Shown piece after piece: positions 26,632 through 34,334 of a stretch of 64,000 bases of DNA. The number at the start of each line of letters is the position of its first letter. Position 1 is the first letter of the stretch. Under the pieces are notes generated by a model, which made no database searches, was not told the origin of the DNA, and saw only the letters and a list, made by a program, of their open reading frames with translations. Origin of the DNA: Erythrobacter sp. BLCC-B19 (GTDB taxonomy: Bacteria; Pseudomonadota; Alphaproteobacteria; Sphingomonadales; Sphingomonadaceae); NCBI RefSeq assembly GCF_028621955.1, contig NZ_CP117516.1, positions 952,001 through 1,016,000 on the forward strand, written 5' to 3'. The position numbers were made by a program, and so were the translations under genes.

Positions 26632-27321
26632 GTGCTTGCCGCCCTCATCGTGGCCGCTCTGGCCGCCCAGGTCGCCACCGAACCGCAGGTGCCGATCGGG
26701 CCTTATGTGCCGCCCCAGCAGACGCTTCGCCTGCCGACCGGCACCGCGCCGCCCAAGCCCGCCAAGCCTGCCGAGCGCGCCGAGCCTGAACGCCCGCGCA
26801 TCCCGATCGACCTTGGCCCCGATGCGCCGATGGCCGAACCGCCGCAGCAGATCGACATTCTCGCGCCCCCGCAAACCTCCGAGGCCGCCAATGCTGCCGA
26901 GTTGAAGGAGTGCGAAGACCAGACCGAGCGCGGGGTCGTGGCGGGCGAGATCGTGGTGTGCCGCGCGCTTCCGGCGGATACCTCGCAGCTCTATTCCGGC
27001 AGCCGCGAGGCGTGGCTCAAGGCCTATGCCGAGCGCACCAAGGGGCCAAGCACCCCCGATGTCGATGGCAGCGGGCTGCCTGCGGGCATGGTGCCGATGA
27101 TCACCATTATCGGCTGCTTCTTCGGCCCCTGCCCCAAGCCCCCGGCGCTGATGATCGATGTCGAGGCGATTGCAACCCCGCCCGCAGGCTCGGACGCCGA
27201 GCGGGTCGCACAGGGGCTCAAGCCGGTGGAAGGCGACGACGCGCCGCTCGATGCCGACGCACGAGGGCGGATCGCGGCGGAGCTGGGGTTGCCGGAGGCT
27301 GGTCGACCGGAGGAGGAATAA
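26632..27321 (+). CDS. Secreted Pro-rich protein, tandem paralogue B
   Basis: This 229-residue protein begins at GTG 26632, 8 nt after TAGGAG. A short hydrophobic start (LAALIVAALAAQVA) is a signal peptide. It shares with paralogue A the two-Cys motif (KECEDQTERGVVAGEIVVCR) and PPALMIDVEAIATPPAGSDA, followed by ERVAQGLKPVE. It differs by an inserted hydrophobic loop with two Cys (IIGCFFGPCPKPP). The 11-nt spacing shows one transcript. The pair arose by tandem duplication. Function is unknown. Confidence 0.7.
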   Translation: MLAALIVAALAAQVATEPQVPIGPYVPPQQTLRLPTGTAPPKPAKPAERAEPERPRIPIDLGPDAPMAEPPQQIDILAPPQTSEAANAAELKECEDQTERGVVAGEIVVCRALPADTSQLYSGSREAWLKAYAERTKGPSTPDVDGSGLPAGMVPMITIIGCFFGPCPKPPALMIDVEAIATPPAGSDAERVAQGLKPVEGDDAPLDADARGRIAAELGLPEAGRPEEE

Positions 27322-27325
27322 GCTT

Positions 27326-27760
27326 ATGCAGCCACCAGCCAAACCTCCTCATGACACCAAACTGGGCTTCACGGGTGTCGCGCTGACAACGGCACGCCTG
27401 CCAAAGACAACGTACGAGGCGTTTGCGGCTGTAAAGGCGGAGCTGGAGCCGATATTGGTCGCGTCAGGCTTTTTCAAGGATGCGCCGTTTTCCTGGATCA
27501 CCCTTGCGATACGATACGGCCTCAGGAACGAGGAGAAGCCCCACTACGGTCGGATCTCCAAAAAGTATGGCGATCTACCCTTGTCGTTGGAAGTTGATGT
27601 CCATGAGATGCTCGGAGCGTCCTTGGATGAGTTGAAGGTTGTCATTCGCCGGGCATCGCTTCGTGCATTGATCCATGCTGGCGAGAAGTATCACCGCCCA
27701 ATCAATGCGTTGCGCGACCTTGCTGACCAAGGCACTTTGCGTGGAAGCTCGCTTAACTAA
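27326..27760 (+). CDS. Candidate immunity protein (Imm39-like), orphan
   Basis: This 144-residue soluble protein follows paralogue B by 4 nt with a strong GAGGAGG site. The core FFKDAPFSWITLAIRYGLRN, then KPHYGRISKKYGDLPLSLEVDV, matches my recollection of the Imm39 immunity family, whose members neutralise polymorphic toxins. This is recognition from memory, not an alignment. By eye, GC content is lower than in neighbours. No toxin gene with an RHS, LXG or WXG-type architecture is adjacent. Its last bases overlap the convergent hom stop by 4 nt. Confidence 0.5.
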   Translation: MQPPAKPPHDTKLGFTGVALTTARLPKTTYEAFAAVKAELEPILVASGFFKDAPFSWITLAIRYGLRNEEKPHYGRISKKYGDLPLSLEVDVHEMLGASLDELKVVIRRASLRALIHAGEKYHRPINALRDLADQGTLRGSSLN

Positions 27761-29094
27761 AGCGGCAGGATCGGAAGCACCAGCGGATCGCCAGCGAGGC
27801 TTTCCGACCCCTCCAGCAGCGCCAGCGCCTTGGCGACGCAGCGTTCCGGGCCTTCGTGGGTGACCATCGCCACCATCACCTCGCCCCCGCTCTGCGATCG
27901 ACCCTGCTGGATCAGGCTCTCGATCGACACGTCCCCGTCGCGCAGCGCGGCGGTGAGTTCGGCGAGCACGCCGGGGCGGTCTTTCACCATGAAGCGCAGA
28001 TAGGTGCGTTCGGTCCGGTCACCCGGCTCGGCCGGCGGCAGCGCGGCGAGCTGGGCCGAGGGGATCGAGAAAGGCGCGCCCACTTCGTCGCGGGCGATGT
28101 CGATGAGGTCGGCGGCGACCGCGCTCGCCGTGGGGCCGTCGCCTGCGCCTGCGCCCTGGAACAGCAGGCGGCCGGAGAAATTGCCCTCGGCCACCACGGC
28201 GTTGGTGGGGCCATCGACGGCGCTCAAGGGGTGGCCCTTGGCGACGAGGCAGGGGCGCACGCGCTGGAGCAGGCGCGGGCCATCGGCGGCCTCCTCGACA
28301 TCGGCCTCGCCGATCAGCCTGATGACAAAGCCCAGCGCATCGGCCTGGGCAATGTCGGCAGCGCGCACCTGCGTGATGCCCGTCACCCGCACGCTGGCGA
28401 AATCGACCTGCGTGCCGAAGCCGATCGCGGCGAGGATGGCGAGCTTGTGCGCCGCGTCCACGCCCTCGATGTCGAAGGCCGGATCAGCCTCCGCAAACCC
28501 GAGGCGTTGGGCTTCGGCCAGCACGGCGGCGAAGTCCGCGCCGGTCGCTTCCATCTCGGACAGGATGTAATTGCAGGTGCCGTTGAGGATGCCGTAGACC
28601 TTGGTGAGCGCGTTGGCCGAGGTGCCTTCGCGCAGGCCCTTGATGACCGGGATCCCGCCCGCGACCGCCGCCTCGAACTTCAGCGCGGCATTGTTCGCCT
28701 CTGCCAGCTGGGCAAGCTCCAGCCCGTGATGCGCGATCATCGCCTTGTTGGCGGTGACCAGCCCCTTGCCCGCCCCGAGCGCCGCGCGCGAGCAGGCGAG
28801 CGCCGGGCCATCCGACCCGCCGACCAGCTCGACCACCACGTCAACGTCATCGCGCCGGGCGAGCGCGGTCATGTCGTCTTCCCAGGCGAAGCGGGCGATG
28901 TCGACGCCGCGATCCTTGCCCCGCTCGCGCGCGCTGACCGCGACCACCTCGATCGGGCGCCCGGCGCGCGCGGCGATCAGCTTCGCGTTGGTATCGAGCA
29001 GCCGGATCACGCCTGCGCCGACGGTGCCGAGCCCGGCAATGGCAATGCGCAGCGGTGCGGCGGCGGTGTTGGCGGTAGTCAAGCGGCCCTCCAT
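27757..29094 (-). CDS. hom: Homoserine dehydrogenase
   Basis: This 445-residue enzyme reduces aspartate semialdehyde to homoserine in threonine and methionine synthesis. The NAD(P)-binding start LRIAIAGLGTVGAGVIRLLD is present. The substrate and catalytic regions GILNGTCNYILSEM and GFAEADPAFDIEGVDAAHKL follow, with the catalytic Lys in the last. An ACT regulatory domain occupies the last 80 residues (MVKDRPGVLAELTAALRDGD). The start at 29094 (MEGRLTTA) or 29097 cannot be separated. The ACT domain implies feedback control by threonine. Confidence 0.96.
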   Translation of the reverse strand: MEGRLTTANTAAAPLRIAIAGLGTVGAGVIRLLDTNAKLIAARAGRPIEVVAVSARERGKDRGVDIARFAWEDDMTALARRDDVDVVVELVGGSDGPALACSRAALGAGKGLVTANKAMIAHHGLELAQLAEANNAALKFEAAVAGGIPVIKGLREGTSANALTKVYGILNGTCNYILSEMEATGADFAAVLAEAQRLGFAEADPAFDIEGVDAAHKLAILAAIGFGTQVDFASVRVTGITQVRAADIAQADALGFVIRLIGEADVEEAADGPRLLQRVRPCLVAKGHPLSAVDGPTNAVVAEGNFSGRLLFQGAGAGDGPTASAVAADLIDIARDEVGAPFSIPSAQLAALPPAEPGDRTERTYLRFMVKDRPGVLAELTAALRDGDVSIESLIQQGRSQSGGEVMVAMVTHEGPERCVAKALALLEGSESLAGDPLVLPILPL

Positions 29095-29154
29095 CAATGA
29101 CGGGGACAGGCGCTTAACCGTGCCGGGCCTGCGGTCAAGCGTGGATACGTCTTC

Positions 29155-30018
29155 CTAGCCCTGCGTGATCCGCCGCTCGCAAGCACCGAGTGCCGCGCGC
29201 ACGAAGGCATAATCGCCCGCCGCCAACCGCCGCTCGTCGGACTCGCGGGCAAGGTTGGCGCTGCTCGGCAGCTGATCGGGCAGCGAACAGGCGAGGCGAT
29301 ACCAGCGCAATGTCTCAGGGCTTGGCGCGCGTGCGGACGAATCGATGATCTCGCCCCACGACACGCCCCACTGCGGTGCCTGCCCCGGACGGCGCAGGAT
29401 CGTGATGGCGACCGGTGCGCGAGTTTCGGTGGCGAGGAAGATCTGCGTCTCCGATTCGCCTACCAGCGTGCCCGGCACCGCCAGCGCGTCGCTGATCCCG
29501 GTGATCCGGGGCGGCACGTCGGGCCCGTAAAGCTCGGTCAGGATCGGGCGCAGCCGGGCCTCGAGCGCGGGGGAATAGTCGAGCTGGCCCTGCTTCGAGA
29601 CCAGCTGCACCGATCCCGCCCGGCCCGGCACGGCGCGCGCGAACAGCAGAAACTCCCGCTTTTTCAGCTTCGGCACCTTGCCCTTGGCGTCCAGCGGAAC
29701 GTCGACGACATAGTTGAGCGCGCCCCCGATGCTGCTGCGTCCGGCGATCAGCGCCACGGTCTGCGCCTCGACATAAAGCCGCGCGAATCCCGGTGCGAGG
29801 CCCGGCGCGCGCTCGGGCTTGAGAGCCGTAGCGGCGCGAATCTGCACCCGGATCACCAGCTCGGAAGCCTCCGAAAGGGTCGCCAGATCGGCATAGGTCG
29901 GCCCGTTTTCGGACACCGCGGGCGCGGCCGGAAGGGTCTGCGCCTGCCCTGCAACGGGCACCCAGATCAGCCCTGCCACCGCTGTCATGGAAAGCTTCAG
30001 AGGATTGAAAAACGGCAT
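29155..30018 (-). CDS. Secreted hypothetical protein
   Basis: This 287-residue exported protein has a signal peptide (MTAVAGLIWVPVAGQAQ, after a short lead). The body begins YADLATLSEASELVIRVQIR and continues as a predicted beta-rich domain with a central KKREFLLFARAVPGRAGSVQ. Two Cys (LACSLPD, GACERR) near the C-terminus may pair. I recognise no family. It is transcribed toward hom, with 60 nt between, and may be its upstream operon partner. No enzymatic motif is visible. Confidence 0.65.
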   Translation of the reverse strand: MPFFNPLKLSMTAVAGLIWVPVAGQAQTLPAAPAVSENGPTYADLATLSEASELVIRVQIRAATALKPERAPGLAPGFARLYVEAQTVALIAGRSSIGGALNYVVDVPLDAKGKVPKLKKREFLLFARAVPGRAGSVQLVSKQGQLDYSPALEARLRPILTELYGPDVPPRITGISDALAVPGTLVGESETQIFLATETRAPVAITILRRPGQAPQWGVSWGEIIDSSARAPSPETLRWYRLACSLPDQLPSSANLARESDERRLAAGDYAFVRAALGACERRITQG

Positions 30019-30414
30019 TAATTCATCCTTAACCTGTGGCCCTGCCGGTGCCTGCGAACGGCGCCCGAACGATGCTCCCCTATCATGTCTTATTGCACAT
30101 CGCTCGCAGTGAATTGGCGCTGAACCGCAAAAGCGTTTGATCGACTAGGGGTTGCCCGTTAAAGCCCGCAGTGCTGATTGCGCGGGACTGGGGACATTGC
30201 CGCTCAGACAGTTCAGGTTGCGTATAGGGTCCCTAAGCCCTGTATGTGCCAGCCGGGGAGAGTTCGGGCTTTGCGTTTATTGCGCAGGCCGCCCTGCTTC
30301 TCATCCGGCGTGGGAGGACCGAAATGACCGGGATCCGCTCGCCGACCGCAAGGCCGGCTGGGTGGGGAGTGTGCCGATCGCATGATCGGCGAGTATTTGG
30401 AGAGAAAGCGCTGG
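30019..30414. other. Divergent control region before tonB
   Basis: This is a 396-bp gap between the secreted hypothetical gene and tonB. I found no gene with a credible start and no clear terminator. A TATAGG near 30220 might be a -10 box but lacks a well-spaced -35. No recognisable Fur box was found by eye. An in-frame ATG at 30382 could extend tonB by 11 residues. Confidence 0.4.
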
Positions 30415-31092
30415 ATGTCCTACGCTAGCCAAGCCCAGGCCGGGAACAAGACGACCTCAATCGTGATGGTGGCGCTGATCCACATCGCGGTCGGGTATCT
30501 GCTTGTGACCGGACTTGCCATTGACGCTGTGAAGCAGATTGCCGAGCGCGTCACCACCGTCGAAGTCAAGGAAGAAGAGCCGCCGCCACCGGACGAGCCG
30601 CCGCCGCCGCCGGAAGACACCCCCGAACCGACTTCGCCGCCGCCGCCCAACGCGCCGCCGATGCCGTTCGATCTGCCGACCAACAACCAGGCAGAAACCA
30701 CGCGTGATCCCACGCCGGTTGCCCCCGTCGATCCGCGGCCGAGCACGCCGCAGCCGGCTCCCGTGGGCCCGCCGACCCAGCCCAAGCCGCCGTCCAAGGC
30801 GCGTGGGGTGAAGACCAAGGGTGAACGTGGCTGGGCCGCGCGCATTCAGGAAGACTATCCGCGTCGTGCTGCGCAGGAAGAGATCGAGGGCACCGTCGGT
30901 GTGCGCGTCACTGTGACCGCTGAAGGCCGCGCCACCAATTGTTCGGTCAGCTCGTCGAGCGGTTCGGACATTCTCGACAGCGCTGCCTGCAAGGCGGTGG
31001 AACGCTACGCCCGGTTTGAGCCTGCGCTCAATGATGCGGGCGAACCGATCAGCGCCAGCTGGTCGACCCGCATTACCTACAAGCTGAACTGA
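30415..31092 (+). CDS. tonB: TonB energy transducer
   Basis: This 225-residue inner-membrane protein carries proton-motive energy to outer-membrane receptors. It has one N-terminal transmembrane helix (SIVMVALIHIAVGYLLVTGL) with the conserved His. A Pro-rich periplasmic spacer (EEEPPPPDEPPPPPEDTPEP and onward, about residues 50-130) follows. The C-terminal TonB fold runs ARIQEDYPRRAAQEEIEGTV to YKLN. Start chosen at 30415, ten bases after GGAGAG. It is followed by exbB and exbD genes, forming a complete motor. Confidence 0.93.
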   Translation: MSYASQAQAGNKTTSIVMVALIHIAVGYLLVTGLAIDAVKQIAERVTTVEVKEEEPPPPDEPPPPPEDTPEPTSPPPPNAPPMPFDLPTNNQAETTRDPTPVAPVDPRPSTPQPAPVGPPTQPKPPSKARGVKTKGERGWAARIQEDYPRRAAQEEIEGTVGVRVTVTAEGRATNCSVSSSSGSDILDSAACKAVERYARFEPALNDAGEPISASWSTRITYKLN

Positions 31093-31168
31093 CGGATCAA
31101 TCGCGCGGGCGGCCCCGACATTCGGGCCGCCGGCCACCCAGACAATTCTTTCAAGAGGACTTTTCGCA

Positions 31169-31951
31169 ATGAACCTTTACCTTCTCGCCGCCGGCGCCGC
31201 CGCCGAAGCAGCCCCCGAAAGCAAGTTCGGCTTCGTGCAAGCCATGAAGGAAGGCGGCCCGGTCGCCTGGTCGATCCTTGCCATCATGGTGATCATGTCG
31301 GTCGGCTCGTTCTACATCATGTTCACCAAGCTGTTCGAACAGAACAAGGTGATGAAGCAGTACAAGACTGTCGAGACCGCCTTCTGGCGCGCGCCGAGCC
31401 TCAAGGAAGGCGCGACCAAGCTCGAGAAGAACAGCGCATGGCGCCAGCTGGCCGACGACGCCGTCAAGGCCCAGGAAGACCACGGCAAGATGACCGACAG
31501 CCTCGAATCGCATGACTACATGCACGGTTCGCTCCAGCGTTCGGAAGATTCGATCAACGCCGTTCTGGCCGGTGGTCTGCCCTTCCTCGCCACCGTCGGT
31601 GCGACCGCGCCGTTCGTGGGTCTGCTCGGCACCGTGATCGGGATCTACCGCGCGCTGATCAACATCGGCATCGCCGGCAACGCCTCGATCGACAAGGTCG
31701 CCGGCCCGGTCGGTGAAGCGCTGATCATGACCGCGATCGGTCTGCTCGTCGCTGTGCCTGCGGTGTTCGCGTTCAACTGGCTGCAGGGCCGCAACCGCAA
31801 GATCGCGGCGCTGCTGAGCACCTTCTCGACCGACCTGCTCGCCTACATGAACTCGAACGGCGCGGTGAAGCCGGCTGTGACGGCGGCTCCGGCCCCGGCG
31901 GCCAAGCCGGCTGCCAAGCCCGCTGCCAACCCGACGCTCAACAAGTCCTGA
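31169..31951 (+). CDS. exbB: ExbB proton-channel subunit (MotA/TolQ/ExbB)
   Basis: This 260-residue inner-membrane protein forms the pentameric scaffold of the TonB motor. TM1 is WSILAIMVIMSVGSFYIMF. The MotA/TolQ/ExbB block LATVGATAPFVGLLGTVIGI carries the conserved Thr that faces ExbD, and VGEALIMTAIGLLVAVPAVF forms the last helix. The C-terminal tail is Ala/Pro/Lys-rich. It stands alone for four ExbD-like partners downstream. Confidence 0.95.
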   Translation: MNLYLLAAGAAAEAAPESKFGFVQAMKEGGPVAWSILAIMVIMSVGSFYIMFTKLFEQNKVMKQYKTVETAFWRAPSLKEGATKLEKNSAWRQLADDAVKAQEDHGKMTDSLESHDYMHGSLQRSEDSINAVLAGGLPFLATVGATAPFVGLLGTVIGIYRALINIGIAGNASIDKVAGPVGEALIMTAIGLLVAVPAVFAFNWLQGRNRKIAALLSTFSTDLLAYMNSNGAVKPAVTAAPAPAAKPAAKPAANPTLNKS

Positions 31952-31968
31952 TCGTCATTGCCTTTGCT

Positions 31969-31999
31969 CGGCGGGAGCTGGCTTCGGCCTCTCCCGCCG
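31969..31999 (+). other. Hairpin between exbB and exbD1
   Basis: CGGCGGGAG (31969-31977) pairs with CTCCCGCCG (31991-31999), a perfect 9-bp stem with a 13-nt loop and no U-run. It is probably a partial-termination or processing element that sets ExbB above ExbD, in keeping with the 5:2 motor stoichiometry. Confidence 0.45.
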
Positions 32000-32076
32000 C
32001 TGCCCCGGTCACAGCGCACCGCGCCGCCGCCGGGAAGGCTCATCAAGTCAATGTTTTGACAGGCTAGGAATTCACA

Positions 32077-32607
32077 ATGGCGATTTCTACGGGAGGCGGG
32101 GCCGATACCCCCATGTCCGACATCAACACCACGCCGCTGGTGGACGTGATGCTGGTGCTCCTGATCATCTTCCTCATCGCGGTTCCCGTGGCGATCCAGA
32201 CGATCGAGAAGCTGGAGATCCCGGTCTTCGAATCGGTCGAATCGAAGACCAAGGTGGAAAACCTGCTGCTCACGGTCAGCACCACCGACGATGCCGGCCG
32301 CGCAGCCGGGGAACCGGGCTTTGCCGGCGCCTCGCGCAACGGCGAATGCCGGGTTTACTTCAACAACATCACTCCGGTGACCTCGGCCGAGCTGGAAAAG
32401 CAGGCGTTCGAGCGGCTTGACGCGATCGTCAAGCGCGCAGGCGGGGCCGAGAACCTGATGAAGAACCCCGAGGACATTCCCCAGGTTCACATCCGTGGCG
32501 ACGTCAACGCGCCCTGGAAGTGCGTTGCGGGCACGATCTACAACATCCAGCGCGCTGGCTATCCGGTGGTCGGGTTCATTTCGAACCCGGTCGATCCGGG
32601 CGCCTGA
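32077..32607 (+). CDS. exbD: ExbD subunit 1
   Basis: This 176-residue single-pass protein has the conserved motif DINTTPLVDVMLVLLIIFLI, including the proton-carrying Asp in the transmembrane helix. The periplasmic domain is longer than in E. coli (141 aa), with an inserted segment around DAGRAAGEPGFAGASRNGEC and a second Cys later (WKCVAG). The last residues (YPVVGFISNPVDPG) are usual. It is the first of four ExbD-like genes. Confidence 0.92.
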   Translation: MAISTGGGADTPMSDINTTPLVDVMLVLLIIFLIAVPVAIQTIEKLEIPVFESVESKTKVENLLLTVSTTDDAGRAAGEPGFAGASRNGECRVYFNNITPVTSAELEKQAFERLDAIVKRAGGAENLMKNPEDIPQVHIRGDVNAPWKCVAGTIYNIQRAGYPVVGFISNPVDPGA

Positions 32608-32631
32608 CGCGGCCACTAGGGAGTAACTGAC

Positions 32632-33063
32632 ATGGGTATGTCTGGAGGCAAGCTCGACGGCGAGCCGATGATGGACATGAACATGACGCCGCTGATCGAC
32701 GTTCTGCTCGTTCTGCTCATCATGTTCATCATCACCATCCCGGTGGCGACCCACTCGGTCGACATCGATCTGCCGACCCCGTCGCCGATCAACAATCCGC
32801 CGCCGATCGATCCGGTCAAGAACAAGGTCGTGCTCACCATGAACGAGCAGATCCTGTGGAACGGCACGGTCGTCGATGAAGGTCAGCTGATGACCATCCT
32901 CGAACAGACCAAGGCGATGGCGGTTGAGCCGGAGCTGCAGTTCGAACCGGAACCGCTCGCAAGCTATGACCTGTCGGCCCGCGTGCTGCAGATCATCAAG
33001 GGCTCGGGCGTGACCAAGTTCGGTTTTGTCGGCAACGACCGCTACCGCGACTTCGGCAAGTAA
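32632..33063 (+). CDS. exbD: ExbD subunit 2
   Basis: This 143-residue ExbD has MNMTPLIDVLLVLLIMFIIT with the essential Asp intact. The periplasmic domain ends VTKFGFVGNDRYRDFGK. It lies 24 nt after exbD1 and is followed by a strong terminator, which closes the tonB-exbB-exbD1-exbD2 transcript. Confidence 0.93.
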   Translation: MGMSGGKLDGEPMMDMNMTPLIDVLLVLLIMFIITIPVATHSVDIDLPTPSPINNPPPIDPVKNKVVLTMNEQILWNGTVVDEGQLMTILEQTKAMAVEPELQFEPEPLASYDLSARVLQIIKGSGVTKFGFVGNDRYRDFGK

Positions 33064-33133
33064 GCCGCGCCGTCACGCGGTGGCCCGCCTTGTCGGGTTT
33101 TGCACCGCTGCTGTACGGTTTTGCACAGAGACA

Positions 33134-33167
33134 AGGGGCGCTGCGAGTGATCGCGGCGCCCCTTTTT
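33134..33167 (+). terminator. Rho-independent terminator of the tonB-exbB-exbD operon
   Basis: A 13-bp stem (AGGGGCGCTGCGA at 33134-33146, TCGCGGCGCCCCT at 33151-33163, one G-U pair) has a GTGA loop and is followed by TTTTT to 33167. exbD3-exbD4 must therefore have their own promoter in the following 136 bp. Confidence 0.92.
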
Positions 33168-33303
33168 CATGGGCGCCGCGGCGCGCTGTTCGGTTGCTGT
33201 CCTGATACCGGTACGCATTAGGCAACTGCTTGGTTTTGCGATAAACTCCATCCAGCAGCACGGCCGCCCCCTGCCGCCGATGCTGCAATGAGGAGAGCGC
33301 CCC

Positions 33304-33735
33304 ATGCCGCACACCGTGTCCCGCCCCAACCTCTACGGCCCCCGCCCCCGCCCGATGGGCGACATGAACGTCACCCCCTTCATCGACGTGTTGCTGGTGC
33401 TGCTGATCATGCTGATCCTCGCCATCCCCGCCCCGGTCAATGTCACCCCGGTCGACCTGCCCAAGGGCGAAGCGAGGCTCCCGGTGCTGGAGAGCAATAC
33501 CGTCACCATCGACGCCGACGACCGCCTGTCATGGAACGGAACTGCCGTCTCGGCCAAGGATCTGCGCGCCCAGATCGCCGCCGCCAGCGCGCGCGCCGAT
33601 CAGCCCGTGCTGCGCTTCGATCCCGATGCCCTCGCCAGTTACGATGTGGCCGCGCGCACCATCGCCCTGATCCGCGAGGAGGGGGCGGAAAGCTTCACCT
33701 TCGTCGGCAACGACCGCTTCCGGAACCTCGACTGA
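33304..33735 (+). CDS. exbD: ExbD subunit 3
   Basis: This 143-residue ExbD paralogue has MNVTPFIDVLLVLLIMLILA with the essential Asp intact. The C-terminus (ESFTFVGNDRFRNLD) aligns with ExbD2 (FGFVGNDRYRDFGK), so the two are close relatives. It lies after a terminator, 240 bp from exbD2. Its stop overlaps the next start (TGATG), indicating coupling to exbD4. Confidence 0.9.
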   Translation: MPHTVSRPNLYGPRPRPMGDMNVTPFIDVLLVLLIMLILAIPAPVNVTPVDLPKGEARLPVLESNTVTIDADDRLSWNGTAVSAKDLRAQIAAASARADQPVLRFDPDALASYDVAARTIALIREEGAESFTFVGNDRFRNLD

Positions 33736-34334
33736 TGCCCCACCCGGCGATGCGCCGCAGCCCCGCACCGCGGCGCTTCGACCACGGCCAACCGATCCGC
33801 GGCATCGACACGCGCCCGATGCTGTTCGTCGCGCTGTTCATCGCGGTGGTGTTCCTGCTCGCCGCAAGCCAGGTCCCCACACACGCGCTGCTGGTGGATC
33901 TGCGCCCCCCGCCCGCCAATCTGCCAGACGAGGCCGATCCGCCAATCGTGCTACGCATAAGGGTCACCCCTGAGGATGCCATCTTGTTCAACGGCGTGGC
34001 GGTGGATTCCGGGCAATTGGAGGTGCTGCTCAATCACGCCAGCACACTCGAACCGCGCGCGCTGCTGGCCTTCGAACCCGATGGGAACGCCTCCTATAAT
34101 CTCTCTGTCCATACGCTCGCATTGATCCAGCGAGCGGGCATGATCGACCAATGGTTCTGCATGGACGGGATGAGGCAGCACAAGGACTTCGGCAAGAGCT
34201 ACGGCCATCCCATGCCCTTGCTGTTCAGCCTGCGGTTGGAGGGCCGGCCCCAGTTCGATGTTCCGGGGGCCGAGGCGATGCTGCCGAAAACCGATACCGA
34301 CTGCATCCCCGCACCGCTCCACCAGCCGCGCTAA
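33735..34334 (+). CDS. ExbD-like protein 4, degenerate (essential Asp missing)
   Basis: This 199-residue protein aligns with ExbD3 along its length. The transmembrane start reads IDTRPMLFVALFIAVVFLLA, where ExbD3 has MNVTPFIDVLLVLLIMLILA, so Leu-Phe replaces the Ile-Asp carrying the proton-pathway Asp. The periplasmic part keeps ExbD features (PEDAILFNGVAVDSGQLEVL, then a segment ending KDFGK). A further 34-residue tail with one Cys follows. It is probably not a working motor subunit. Regulation or drift are possible. The stop overlaps the convergent helicase stop. Confidence 0.7.
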   Translation: MPHPAMRRSPAPRRFDHGQPIRGIDTRPMLFVALFIAVVFLLAASQVPTHALLVDLRPPPANLPDEADPPIVLRIRVTPEDAILFNGVAVDSGQLEVLLNHASTLEPRALLAFEPDGNASYNLSVHTLALIQRAGMIDQWFCMDGMRQHKDFGKSYGHPMPLLFSLRLEGRPQFDVPGAEAMLPKTDTDCIPAPLHQPR

